From contig OX375873.1 in NCBI GenBank assembly GCA_947359465.1, positions 41,078,437 through 41,142,436 on the forward strand: DNA of 64,000 nucleotides, in the 5' to 3' direction. The notes below the pieces were generated by a model. The model was given only the letters and a program-made list of their open reading frames with translations, ran no database searches and had not been told where the DNA came from. Every line of letters begins with the position of its first letter. The stretch's first letter is position 1. The position numbers and the translations under genes are program-made. Of the stretch, positions 32,666-43,270 are shown one piece after another. Origin of the DNA: Metellina segmentata. Its lineage: Eukaryota > Arthropoda > Arachnida > Araneae > Tetragnathidae.

Positions 32666-33844
32666 TTAGGTATCAATTATTTATAATCCAGTTCGGCCAT
32701 GTAATATATTTTAGGTTAAGATATATTGATGATTATACTAACGGTTTGCAAAATTGTCAACTTAAAATTCCCTGCACAAGCAACCCATGACTTTTTAAAA
32801 CCTTTTAACCCCTTTCATCGTATTATTCTTTTGAGTTAAACTCTTGAAGTCATCAGTAAGCGTTCTTTTCATGTGCTCATTCATGTTCAGTGTTTTTACG
32901 TGCCTTTTTTGACCGATGATACATACCGGTTTTGGAAATATTTTAGTTGCAATTGGTGCTCCATTTACGGCGATGTGCCGTAGTGTTTGCTTTTGTCCTG
33001 GCCTGTTGCCACTTTTATTTGAAAGATTTTTAGAACGTTAATAAATGCGACGTGCGGCAGTGGAGGCTCTCCCCTTCCCCCCGATTCATAATAAGACGAA
33101 CTAAGCCTCTGGCTAGCTAGGATACCCGGGGGGTATCTGAAAAAAGAAGTGCACTAGTGCCTCTTCAGTTGAGCGATAACCATTAAGTTGAAACGAGAGT
33201 GATGGTAGAATCTATGAATAGCGATAACCACCACTTTCGTACCAATCATTTATCACTTTTCAACTTCTGAAAGGAACTAAAAGAATGAAGTCATTTTCCT
33301 TTCGGCTAGATTCGGTGGGTTTACTCAGGGGGTTTTGTATGCAAATCCGGTACCAGGTCGGGGTATGAAAGGCAGAAGTCACAATCCTTTCTTTGACAGA
33401 TGTTCTCCAGCGCGGCGTAAATTAATCTACCTGCTTATCCATACCTGTTTCGAACTTCGAAGGGTCAAATGTGGCTTTTTCTCGGGTTCTGAGTATTTGT
33501 GTCTTCATTGTATGATCATTGAACTATATACAATCGTGTTTTCTTCCATAGTTGCACCTTATTTCGACTTTGCATTTTATTCTATGTAGTTATTAGTATC
33601 GATATTGTACACGGGAAAAACAATTGTTCGTAAATAGAAAGGCAAAACGGTATTCGCAAAGCACCCCAATATGAGAATGCATTTAAACCGGGTTTTCTAT
33701 TTCATTTTTGCTATTTATAAGCAAGATTTAATAATGGGTTATAATATTTGAGAATAATATTTAATACCCGGAAATTTTTTAGCTTTAATATCCAAAGAGC
33801 AATCTTGAATTCACTGAAGCCCTCCATTCCTATGGCACTAAGGT
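32666..33844. other. Unassigned; fragment resembling SINE-type DNA near 33050
   Basis: A GC-richer stretch at 33030-33180 (GGCAGTGGAGGCTCTCC, CTGGCTAGCTAGG) looks like an old repeat. The 84-codon plus-strand frame at 33335-33589 has no recognised domain. Confidence 0.35.
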
Positions 33845-33897
33845 GGTCGTGGCTCAGTGGGTCCGTTCAGTACTCTAGCAACTTGCGAGTTGGTGGT
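33845..33897 (+). repeat. tRNA-like SINE head, cut by the LTR element
   Basis: GTCGTGGCTCAGTGGGTCCG is A-box-like. GCAACTTGCGAGTTGGTGGT would be the approach to a B box, but the retrotransposon 33898-40558 interrupts it at GTGGT. Confidence 0.4.
33893..33897. repeat. Target site duplication GTGGT (left)
   Basis: Matches GTGGT at 40559-40563 immediately outside the other LTR; 5-bp duplications are usual for Ty3/gypsy elements. Confidence 0.85.
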
Positions 33898-34239
33898 TGT
33901 GACGGTTCTTCCTTAGGCTGATTCCCTAATCCTCTGCCTTGTCGTCCTCCAAACAGTAACACTAGTCCATGAGCATATTTCACTTATTTATTTACAAATT
34001 TCTTGATTATAGTATTTACAGGTTCCGTCTATAATACATAGTCGGGAATAATCCCCTTCGATCTCCAGCGCAAAACAACGCGTCCTGCTTCCTCGCTGGT
34101 CTTCGTGCAAGTCCCTTCTCTTTTCAACCCTCCCCAAACGGGTTCCTTTTCCCCAAAAACCCGAGGGGGACCCCCGTGGAGTTCGATTCTATGTCCATCG
34201 ACCCGTTTCAAACCCGGTGAGGTTACGGGGAACTTCACA
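33898..34239 (-). repeat. 3' LTR of the Gmr1-like element, 342 bp
   Basis: Minus-strand LTR runs TGTGAAGTTCCCC ... AACCGTCACA (TG...CA). I see no difference from 40217-40558. AATAAA (as TTTATT on the plus strand) lies in the AT-rich part near 33990. Confidence 0.9.
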
Positions 34240-34250
34240 CCTCCCCTCCG
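34240..34250 (-). other. Polypurine tract
   Basis: On the minus strand CCGGAGGGGAGG sits immediately upstream of the 3' LTR. It primes plus-strand DNA synthesis in LTR retrotransposons. Confidence 0.75.
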
Positions 34251-34661
34251 GTTTATAATTACGGGGCCACTTGGTCCCGAAATTGAAACCATAACAAAAA
34301 AATACAATGACGAATACCCCTCTCCTCGGGCAACGTCATCATTCCAAATCCAGATACCCAAAATGTGTATTGATGTTTGTGTCCCCAAGTCGGCAAGTAT
34401 GCCTGAAATGAGTCTCTCATGCATGAGCTCACAAACTTAAATTTTACAACTGTAATTATAATTTTTAAACTATCTTTGTACTTATGATAACAAAACAAGT
34501 TTACTCAACATACCAAACTGTTAACCCGTTTAATTAAAGAATACTAGCAATCCAAAACATACTCTTCAATACAGTTGTTTCTTGTAAACAAAACCAATTA
34601 AATTGCTAATTTATGTGATTCATTAATACAGTACAACATACCTTTAGTGATCATAAAATCA

Positions 34662-37163
34662 CTAGCATTGTTCTTCATACATTCTCGATAAAGCATCAGC
34701 ATCGGCATTTAAAATACCTGACTTATGAGCTATCGATACGTTGTACCGAGGTAAAGCCAATGCCCACCTCTGAAGTCTGGCGTTTTTGGGTACACCTTCC
34801 GTTAAATATTTCAATGGATTATGGTCAGTGTGCAACAGTATACTCTGACCATACGTCCAAGTGTCAAATTTTCCCAAAGCCCAAATTACCGCGTAAGCCT
34901 CTCTTTCAATTGCGCTCCATTTCATTTGCGCAGGTGTGAGCTTTTGGCTTGCGAATGTTATTGGTCTTGGGTAGCCTTTCTCATCTCCCTGGACCAGACA
35001 GGCTCCTATACCCGTTGCTGAGGCATCTGTGTGGATTTCAAACGGCTTATTAATATCCGGTGTAGACAGATATACCGCTTTACACAAAGCCTCTTTAAGT
35101 TTCTTAAACGCGTTGTCGGCGTCATCGGTCCATGGGATATCATTGGGGACTGGTTTCTTCGTTAACTCTGTTAGGGGTTTCGCTATTTCCGCATAGCGTG
35201 GCACATACTCCCTGTAGTAGTTCATGAGCCCTAACACTGACCGTAGTGCCTTTTTCGTTTTAGGCACGTTCAACTGCTGTATTGTCGCTATTTTCCCAGG
35301 ATCTGGACCATGTTTCCCTGAACCCACCACGTGGCCCAAATACCTTACTTCTGCCTTTGCGAAGGAACACTTTTCCAAATTAGCCGCGAAGTTCAAAAAC
35401 CTTAGGGTTTGGAGTACTGCTTTTAGATGAGTCAAGTGGTCCTCCCATGTCTGAGAATAAATGATTATGTCATCTATAAAGCTCTCCGCGTAATCTGAGT
35501 GTGCCCTCAACGCTTGGTTCATAACCCTTTGGAAAGTGGCTGCGGCTCCTGAGAGTCCAAATGGCATGACCCTCCATTGGTATTGCCCTTTGGGTGACAC
35601 AAAACTAGTTAGTTCTTTCGAACTCTCCTCCATCGGAATCTCCCAATATCCCTTTAAAAGGTCGAGCGTAGTTAGGAATTTTGCACGTCCTGCCTTAAAT
35701 CTTAATTCATCCGAATTTTGCATTGGAAACGCTACAATCTGACTCTCCGCGTTGAGACCTCGATAGTCGCAACACAACCGTACCGTACCATCCTTTTTTG
35801 CCACACAAACTATGGGGTAGGCAATCTCCGCTGTAGACGGTTCAATGAGCTCCCTCATTATCAACTCCTCAATCTGCTTCTCGACCTGCGGTTTAATTGA
35901 CTCGGGTATCCTATAAATGTGCGGTTGTTTCCGTTCTACGCCCGGTTTCAGTCGAATTGTGTGGGACCCTACATTGGCTTTCCTCATCTCTCCATTGAAT
36001 AGAGAGCCAAACCCGTTCAACAAAGAACACAATTCTCGTTTCTGATGTCCTCGTAAGTGATCAAGTCCCTTGCTCTTACCGAACGTCTCGATATCTTGCC
36101 TGCCGTTTATTGGTTTGTCAATAGGCGCGTGCAGGACTCCGAATTCTTCGTCTGACTCATATATTACTCCCATTGCCCCGATGGGTTGTACGTACTTGCG
36201 TATCTTATTTTGATGTAAATGCCGGGAACTACCATCTGACAACTTCACTATATACGAGTGGGGTGATTTGACTTCCACTATTTCTCCTGGCCCCATCCAT
36301 CTCGAACAAAGCTTGTTTGTACTGTCGGGAACCAGGACAACTACTTCATCACCCAGTCCGAACTGTCGATTGGAGGACCTTAAATTGTGGTGATGGACGT
36401 ACCGTGCCTGTTGTACTTCAGCCTGTGTCGTAGCGAATTCCTGAGCCGATTTTAGTCTATCTCTGAGTGACCTGAGATATTCTGAGACTGATTCCCCCAC
36501 TCCTTGAGGTATCACGGCTTCTTCCACCCAACTGGATTTTAAAATCGCCAACGGGCCTTCCGGTAAACGACCGTACATTAACATGAACGGTGGTACACCC
36601 GTAGTGGAACTTGGCGCTTCTCTATACGCCCATAATAAATAGGGTAGTAATTTATCCCACTCTCTTCCTTGATCACTAATAGCATGATGAAGCATATTTT
36701 TCATGGTCCCTATAAACCTTTCCACTAATCCGTTCGAGGGAGGGTATCCAGGTGTCGAAAACTTTGGGGTTACGCCCAACTTACCCAAAAATTCCTTGGT
36801 TAACCGGGATGCAAAATTTGTCCCATTATCCATAGCGATAGTCCGTGGGACCCCCATCCTCATGAACACCTCAGTGAATGCCTCACAGGTTGCCTTCGCA
36901 GTTAACGATCTCAAAGGTACCGCCTCCGGCCATCTACTGTGTTGGTCCATAATGCATAACACGTACTGATGCCCCCTTGAAGATTTAGGCTCTACTGGCC
37001 CAAAAATGTCCGCATTAACCACCTGAAACGGCAACTCAGGCCTTCCTACCGCTTCAATTGGAGTTCGATCTTTCACGTTCGTCCTCCTTCTTAACTGACA
37101 GTTGTGACAGGCCTCACACGATCTCGTTATCTCTTTGCCCATTCCTTCCCAGTAAAATGACAT
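34662..37163 (-). CDS. pol: Integrase - reverse transcriptase - RNase H polyprotein (Gmr1-like order)
   Basis: 833 codons. Integrase comes first: second half of the HHCC finger (C16, C19), catalytic core D52 (NADIFG), D112 (MDNGTNF) and E148 (GLVERF), with 35 residues between D112 and E148, then a C-terminal domain to about 330. The RT follows: AKKDGTVRLCCDYRGLN, D501 in TTLDLLKGYW, and the catalytic box FIDD at 562-565 where most gypsy elements have YxDD. RNase H closes: HTDAS (D713), ERE (E753), HTDHN (D780), DADALSR (821-827). The frame is uninterrupted. The ATG at 37163 is only the first Met after a shift; the real product should start in the upstream frame. Proteins of this type copy the element RNA and insert the cDNA. 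Confidence 0.85.
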   Translation of the reverse strand: MSFYWEGMGKEITRSCEACHNCQLRRRTNVKDRTPIEAVGRPELPFQVVNADIFGPVEPKSSRGHQYVLCIMDQHSRWPEAVPLRSLTAKATCEAFTEVFMRMGVPRTIAMDNGTNFASRLTKEFLGKLGVTPKFSTPGYPPSNGLVERFIGTMKNMLHHAISDQGREWDKLLPYLLWAYREAPSSTTGVPPFMLMYGRLPEGPLAILKSSWVEEAVIPQGVGESVSEYLRSLRDRLKSAQEFATTQAEVQQARYVHHHNLRSSNRQFGLGDEVVVLVPDSTNKLCSRWMGPGEIVEVKSPHSYIVKLSDGSSRHLHQNKIRKYVQPIGAMGVIYESDEEFGVLHAPIDKPINGRQDIETFGKSKGLDHLRGHQKRELCSLLNGFGSLFNGEMRKANVGSHTIRLKPGVERKQPHIYRIPESIKPQVEKQIEELIMRELIEPSTAEIAYPIVCVAKKDGTVRLCCDYRGLNAESQIVAFPMQNSDELRFKAGRAKFLTTLDLLKGYWEIPMEESSKELTSFVSPKGQYQWRVMPFGLSGAAATFQRVMNQALRAHSDYAESFIDDIIIYSQTWEDHLTHLKAVLQTLRFLNFAANLEKCSFAKAEVRYLGHVVGSGKHGPDPGKIATIQQLNVPKTKKALRSVLGLMNYYREYVPRYAEIAKPLTELTKKPVPNDIPWTDDADNAFKKLKEALCKAVYLSTPDINKPFEIHTDASATGIGACLVQGDEKGYPRPITFASQKLTPAQMKWSAIEREAYAVIWALGKFDTWTYGQSILLHTDHNPLKYLTEGVPKNARLQRWALALPRYNVSIAHKSGILNADADALSRMYEEQC

Positions 37164-37185
37164 AGCGATCCTCTCTTTTGTTTTC

Positions 37186-39206
37186 TTAGAGGCTAGATGT
37201 CCCCCCCGTTAAGGTTTCATGCGCTAGTTTGATGATTTCCTGTCTCCGACTTACGGGAACTACTAACTGACTGTAAGGCTGTCCCGCGATCTTCCCAGTG
37301 TGGTATAAAATCCCCGAGTCTAGCCAGTAATCGTTCTTCCTTTCTCTCGCATTGCTAAACGCGCAACTTAAAGACTCACACGCCCCCTGCTCTATCCGAA
37401 ATTTTTGCGTTTGTGATAAGGGCATCTCATTATCGGTTTCCACTATCCCTTCCTTGACCTTCGGATACTCAATCGCGTCTATTGTTACCGTCCTTACATC
37501 GAGGACTTCCATTGTGGTTTCACCACTTGTTTCATTCTCCCCTCTATCCCCAGGAGGTAACTTTCCCTGTTGAGCATCGTCTTGAATTCGTGGTTCTACG
37601 AATTCCCCTAGATACCGGCGCTGCTGCTCTCTCATAAGTCGTAAATCACGTGGTGTCACCAATGCGACCTCGTTTAAATTTTCCACGACGGCTGCCTGGA
37701 TAGTAACAAAAGGCCTTATATCCTCCGTCTCTGTCCATAAACTTAACGGAATTGAAACAAGTCTCGCTTCTACTTCAGGACCTATAGCTGGTTTTAACAA
37801 TATTTTCCCTCCTGATTCTAAATAATTTTCGGGGACTATTGATTTCCTCAACACCGTTATTTCTGCCCCGCTATCGATAACGCCTTTGAACTTTTCATTA
37901 TCAATTCCAAATTCTTCCCGAGGTAATTCCCCTTCTTGATTTCCTTCTGGAATTTCGAAATGTACGGCCACTTTGTTTAATCCCCTTTCAGCCGGGTAAT
38001 TATCCAACACCGAATCTGTTTTGCTAACCACCTGGTTAATTTTTCTTTCCCTTCCTCTCTGATCTCTTAGTTTTGGACAATTGGATTTAAAGTGCCCCAT
38101 TTCCTCACATAGGAAACACTTCACCTTCTGCCTTTCCCGTGTTCTGTAATCTATACTATCCCTTCCTTGGCCCTTCTCATACTTATTCGTCTTAACGATG
38201 CGATCTCCAATACTACTTTTGCTTCCAATTCTCTGTCCATCCCTCTCGTTTCTATTTCTTTCTAACCTCCAATTTCTCAACCCTATGTCGCGACTAAATT
38301 TATCTGATGAACTCGCATGAGGTTGAGCCTCCAGATAAATATCTATTTCCCTCACCAACTCGTTTGGTTTTAACCATTTTTCTCCCTCTTTGACCAGAAT
38401 ATGGGATGTAACGTGGTTTGGCAATAAATCTTTTATTTTATCTGCCATTACCAGATCTTTTAAATCTTGTAGCGACGCAATATCTCGGCTTTTTAAATAG
38501 TACTCAAAAAGAGTTCTTATCCGAGCAGCGCACTGTACATAGTTTTCTCCTGGTCTCTTATCACTGTTTTCAAAATTCCTTTTGTGCTGTAATGGGGTTA
38601 GTTTATTTTCAGCTAAAACGCATTCTTTAATTGATTGATAATCAGTAAGTTTCTCGATGCCTAAACTGTTCGTTAAACTGCTAATAAAATCTGACAATTT
38701 ATGTAAAATAATTTTTCCCCAATACTCTTCTGGTACCGAATAAACCTCAAAGATCGTTTCCGCCTGATGGAAGAAAAATATCCAATTTTCAGTTCTTTGT
38801 GGAGTTTTTGGTAGTTGTTCCTTAACAAGTCTCACGTATTTAATTAGATCACCCTCCGACGTTTCGGTACCCGTGCTTTCTAGTGATCTACGGTTTTCAT
38901 GTTCTTTCATTTGGATTTCCAACTCTTTTAACTTAATCTCCTGTTCCCTTCCTAATCTCTTATCTTCACGTTCTAATTCTAATCTCTTTTGTTCGCGTTC
39001 ATAATTTAACTGTTCTTTTTCTTCGCTCTCTTTCCTGTCATTAACAATACCTTCCAGAAGTGCCTTAACCATCTCTTCCTCATACCTTTCACTGCTACTT
39101 ATCATTTCACTTAACCCTATCACTGTCATTCTTGGATTCAACTCAAATTCCAACTCCAGAGCCAGAGAGATGAGATCAGCTTTCTTCGTCCTCATTAGAA
39201 AAGCCA
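37186..39206 (-). CDS. gag: Gag-protease polyprotein plus start of integrase
   Basis: The frame is open from 39252. The second Met at 39206, giving MAFLMRTKKADLISL, has a better context (AAAATGG) and matches how related Gag proteins begin. A charged coiled coil covers about residues 75-120 (counted from 39252) and a capsid-like helical region 135-310. One CCHC knuckle lies at C379-C392 (CFLCEEMGHFKSNC). The aspartic protease carries VIDSGAEITVL (D460). The last 50 residues are the integrase N-terminus (LAHETLTGG) up to a frame break at the C7 run (37201-37207 on the plus strand). Gag and protease share one frame, so no gag-protease frameshift is needed. Confidence 0.8.
37201..37207 (-). other. 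Homopolymer frame break in the integrase zinc finger
   Basis: Seven consecutive C on the plus strand (G7 on the coding strand). The upstream frame reads LTGG and then stops within four codons. The downstream frame continues the HHCC pattern directly. A one-base length change accounts for the split. It could be a mutation, a sequencing slip in a homopolymer or, less likely given its position, programmed shifting. Confidence 0.8.
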
Positions 39207-40197
39207 TTTTTAACGCTAGATTATATCCAACTAATATAATACTTAAGACCAATAATAGTCTATCTTTAACTTGTTATGTTAATCTTAAATAAACAAGTTA
39301 TTTCTATCCCTGTATTATATTGCCAACTTATTCTAGTTTTAATTCAGTTAAAATTTTGTTGCACACTTCCATCTATATATAGAATTTACCGTATTACGGC
39401 TACCCTTTTGTACTGTTTCTTATACTATAGGTTCCGTAGACAGTTAAACCAATTACATATATATATACTAACAACAATTTTACTTCGTTTTGGCCCTCAA
39501 TACACAATAACAGAACAGTTACAACACTCTTGTATCCTTCCAAAGTATACCTATACTTTTATACACTACAATAAACAACTGAAGTTATATATTCTACTAT
39601 GCAATCCTAACATAATAATATTTTACCCTAGTAAAATACCTCTTAACCATTAAGTTTCACAAAACACAATATTCTCAACTTAACTTTCCATAATATTCTT
39701 AAAACAATGACATACATTTCTTGTGTAAGCCCCCCTGTTCAATTTTAAGTAACAACAAAATTAAATGGGTATCTGGATTTACCTTTATCGGACTTCCTTT
39801 GGAATGGCGTCAGGATCTTGTAGACTTCGTTGATTCGGCCTCGCTGATGCTCCGAAAGTAGGCTTCGCTGATGCACCAAAAGAAGGCTTCGCTGCTGCTC
39901 CGGGAGTAGGCTTCGCTGCTGGTCCGGGAGTAGGTTTGGCACTTTCACGGGCTTTCCAGGTACAAGCTTTTTTTTTCTTCTATACCGGCGTATCCAACTC
40001 AGACGATTCCCCGCAAATGGCTTGCAGTTACCTTGCAGACGACTTCCCTCGATACTGTGAAGACATTCCTTCGGCGTTCACTCCCAATTATCAACTATGG
40101 GGTCTCCCCAGTCTCAATAATACTTGAAGATTCCTTTATCGCCGTCCGGTGTGGAATCCGGATCTGCTCAGACTTTTCTTTGGAATTCTGGACGACA
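39207..40197 (-). other. Leader of the Gmr1-like element
   Basis: About 990 bases between PBS and gag start. The gag-proximal part (39250-39740) is AT-rich and non-coding. The distal part holds the 24-bp minisatellite. A 67-codon minus-strand frame (39745-39948) runs through the repeats as 8-residue QQRSLL units and could be an upstream ORF. Confidence 0.55.
39838..39935. repeat. 24-bp minisatellite, four units, in the retrotransposon leader
   Basis: Four units of the type GGCTTCGCTGATGCWCC plus GRRAGTA (plus strand), diverging by a few bases, the last two being most alike. The 24-base period keeps frame on either strand. Confidence 0.75.
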
Positions 40198-40215
40198 ATC
40201 CTACCGTCTGCGCCA
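40198..40215 (-). other. Primer binding site
   Basis: One base after the 5' LTR the minus strand reads TGGCGCAGACGGTAGGAT, starting with TGG as tRNA-primed elements do. The complement ends CGTCTGCGCCA, which resembles a class II tRNA such as tRNA-Ser; the isoacceptor was not verified. Confidence 0.65.
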
Positions 40216-40216
40216 C

Positions 40217-40558
40217 TGTGACGGTTCTTCCTTAGGCTGATTCCCTAATCCTCTGCCTTGTCGTCCTCCAAACAGTAACACTAGTCCATGAGCATATTTC
40301 ACTTATTTATTTACAAATTTCTTGATTATAGTATTTACAGGTTCCGTCTATAATACATAGTCGGGAATAATCCCCTTCGATCTCCAGCGCAAAACAACGC
40401 GTCCTGCTTCCTCGCTGGTCTTCGTGCAAGTCCCTTCTCTTTTCAACCCTCCCCAAACGGGTTCCTTTTCCCCAAAAACCCGAGGGGGACCCCCGTGGAG
40501 TTCGATTCTATGTCCATCGACCCGTTTCAAACCCGGTGAGGTTACGGGGAACTTCACA
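40217..40558 (-). repeat. 5' LTR of the Gmr1-like element, 342 bp
   Basis: Matches 33898-34239 at every base I compared. TG...CA ends; followed by GTGGT at 40559-40563. Confidence 0.9.
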
Positions 40559-40776
40559 GTGGTGACACGTGTTTTATTCACATAACTTCCAAGGGTGTAT
40601 TTTTCTCTTCTGTGCCAGTGGAAATTTTCTTGTCTATGTCCATCACTCGAGGTTATTTTGTGTTTGGCATGGACAAATATGGAACTTACACCCTAAAAAT
40701 CGAACAATCTTTATTTTTTAATTCTTATCAAGCCATAACAGATGCTAAACATTAATTTTGACTTTCCTCTTTTCAG

Positions 40777-40976
40777 AGCTGCACAATAGTATTCAATTGA
40801 AGCATTTGTTATTTCAATACAGCGGGCGCTACTGCCTAATATCCTTAGCCTTTAATGCCAGAGATGATTGGTTTTTTATGTCCCTAAACACGAGGAACCT
40901 CACTCTTAGAGGAAAGAGTGACTCAAGAATTATGGTGGGAACAGATATCAGGGAAAAAGTAACACCATTCAGATGA
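40777..40976 (+). CDS. Candidate terminal exon
   Basis: Acceptor GACTTTCCTCTTTTCAG precedes two bases and 65 sense codons ending TGA at 40974-40976. The encoded stretch includes LKHLLFQYSGRYCLISLAFN and ends DIREKVTPFR. No family was recognised. The minus strand is also open here (40829-41089), which weakens the case. A preceding frame at 40560-40750 (SMSITRGYFVFGMDKYGTY) could be a neighbouring exon or part of the same decayed element. Confidence 0.3.
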
Positions 40977-41623
40977 TTGAGCAGCATTGCGGAAGCCATA
41001 CTTATGGAACCATAGATCTTTTCTCTTATACTGGATCGGAATAGGGTACAGGTTACGAAAGTAACTCGATGTAAGTCTTCAGCTGCCAATTTCTAGGAAG
41101 CAGACAATTGACTGAGAATTTCCCTGTACTCTCAAACTGAAAACTTATTCGAAGATTACAAGTGAAAAAGAACGATAGAACAAAGCAATTTTCTACCCTT
41201 TTCATCTCGTGACACGCATAAATCGGTTAATAAAATTATTATTGCCGCACGCTAAAAATTCTACTTTTTGCCCATCTGACAAAAAAAATAGGCATACTTT
41301 CGATTGGTTAACAAAAAATAATAGCAAGTAACAACCTTTTACGCTAAAAAGAAAACTTCTAAAAAATCATTTTGAGCAATTCATTTACACTTTGTAGCAA
41401 AAAAATATCCATACGGTATTAAATAAATGTACTCAAAATTATTTAAACGTGTATTACTTGAAATTATTTTTGAACACAGTTGAACAATTGAAAGTTCACA
41501 GTTGAGCATTTGAAATGATATAAGTCTTACATCGTTTAAATCACTTCACCATAAGTAAGGTTCCAGTGCCATGCTTACAGCGAGATATCTAAGATGCATC
41601 ATGAATACACATGTATATTTCAG

Positions 41624-41774
41624 CGAATTTCAATCAGTTTTGTACGCGTTGTGGCGTGTTATAGCCGAAACTGCGATGCTACTAGAGGATATTGAAAAAG
41701 TTCAAAGTAATAGAAATCAATCTTTTTGCATAAGTGACAGAAATTATGGAAGAAACCGCATGTGTCATATTTAA
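41624..41774 (+). CDS. Candidate exon, unrecognised
   Basis: A TATATTTCAG acceptor is followed by one base and 49 sense codons (EFQSVLYALWRVIAETAMLL, EDIEKVQ, ...) ending TAA. An internal donor-like CAAA|GTAATA at about 41709 would end the exon after EKVQ. Composition is protein-like. No known domain was seen. Confidence 0.25.
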
Positions 41775-43102
41775 TATTTACATCACTATAAAACTATTAT
41801 ACATCTACTATATAAACTCATAATTCTGAAATTTAACTGCTTCATACTTGTTTAAATGGAGAGCTAAATTTGCCTGTAAAAGTTATTCAACCGTATGGCT
41901 CAAATGGCCATGAAAATTGTAATCAATTTCAATATGGCATTTATAGTATACCTCGAAAAGGTAATATATTTTTCTTTCATAATTTCTATTTATTTGTTAA
42001 AAACAAATCTAACGTACATATATCTACTTCAGTCGTTTAAATAAAAAATATCTTTGGTGTCATAAATATTCGTCTTAACGAATGTGAATCTACGTGTTGC
42101 ATTAGGACTTAATTCCCCTCCTTACAAAATGTTGAATTGGGGTAAAACTTTCATTAAATACAAATATATTTATGTATTTCTCTTACGTACCGTAAAAAAA
42201 CCTCACTAGCATTTGTTGTTTGACTGGATCATCAAATCAAGTAAACAAACTTTTCCACCGAATATAGGCATTACTTTTGCGATGAAAAATTCTTACCCGT
42301 GTTTTTAAATGAATTTAATTTGTAAGATGAAGTGTTATAATCATTCAGAGTCAAGGAACAATGAATGAGCCCACGAACCGCAAGTCATCATCCGGCTATA
42401 ATATTTCTGAAAAATTTTCGATTCCACCACAAGCTTTAAAAGTATTCAAAGAAATTTCAAGTGCTTAGGTCAACGTGAACCCTTCTTCCCACATTTTTTT
42501 TATTTGCATTCTTTCTTTCAATTTAATAAATTACCTACCAAAATATTGGCGTCCTACCTCCTAGTGAACGAAACTATTATGGTATAGCAAACCAAATGCT
42601 AATGAATAGTAATTTAGGGGGTAAGTGCGCGAGAGTGAACAGCTGGTAAGTAAACCATAATTATTTAAAATGGACTGAGGGAAGCATAGTAGTTACATAG
42701 GAAAATTTCTTCACGAGTAAAGAAACGAGATAAAGTTACTCTTCTATTGTTAGGACATAAATAGGATTCCCTAAAGTCTTACATAGTAACAGCATGGGGT
42801 CGCCTGAAGAGACTTGAATGTTATCCTGTCCAAACACGATTTACAAAAAGTCAACCCATCCTTTTCACTTTCTTTGAGCATCCGTCATTGACTCCTATTT
42901 TGAAGGCGATGTACAATGGAAAACGCTTCAGCTTGTAACTTCTTTTATGCGCTATTGAACCTTGCATGTCAAAGAAAGAAATGATTTATTCCAAATTATT
43001 GGCTGCGTGTTTGAGGATCACATTTCCCCTTTCATTAGAATAGGAAAGAACCACAGGCCATTTCCTTTCTATTGAAGTAAAACAGAATGATCTCTCTCTT
43101 TG
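41775..43102. other. No gene seen
   Basis: AT-rich DNA. Splice-like sites are scattered and no frame is convincing. Confidence 0.45.
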
Positions 43103-43270
43103 GAAATGATCCCGGACGCATACTCGGAAACCCTCACGCTTTCAGCACCTCTTGGCGAGTTGGCGATAGATGCCTGTATCGCCAACTACGATAATCCTAA
43201 TGTTAAAACTTAGAGGAATTGCCGCTAGAAGGCGTATTAGTTCTGTCGGCGGTTTGAAAAATCGCGCGCT
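43103..43270. repeat. GC-richer dispersed repeat, copy A
   Basis: GATCCCGGACGCATACTCGG through CACGCTTTCAGCACCTCTTG and GCGAGTTGGCGATAG reappears inverted at 57019-57084. Here it continues into a hairpin (TTGGCGATA / TATCGCCAA, 43160-43185, 8-base loop) and a GCGCGC-containing stretch. Confidence 0.6.

Larger units (their letters stand above)
33898..40558 (-). mobile_element. Gmr1-like LTR retrotransposon (IN before RT), 6661 bp
   Basis: A complete element reads from right to left: 5' LTR 40217-40558, PBS, leader of about 1 kb, gag-protease ORF (39206-37186), integrase-RT-RNase H ORF (37163-34662), a 3' untranslated stretch of about 420 bases, PPT and 3' LTR 33898-34239. The two LTRs look identical by eye, so the insertion is recent. 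Target duplication GTGGT is at 33893-33897 and 40559-40563. The order PR-IN-RT-RH is that of Ty1/copia, whereas the RT and RNase H texts are Ty3/gypsy-type. This combination defines the Gmr1 group first reported from deuterostomes. No envelope ORF is seen. One homopolymer break lies inside the integrase zinc finger. Confidence 0.85.

Noticed and set aside
34029..34440. ORFs over 100 codons on both strands in and beside the left LTR
   Set aside because: They lie in LTR and 3' untranslated sequence; the same LTR text at 40348-40581 shows they are non-coding.
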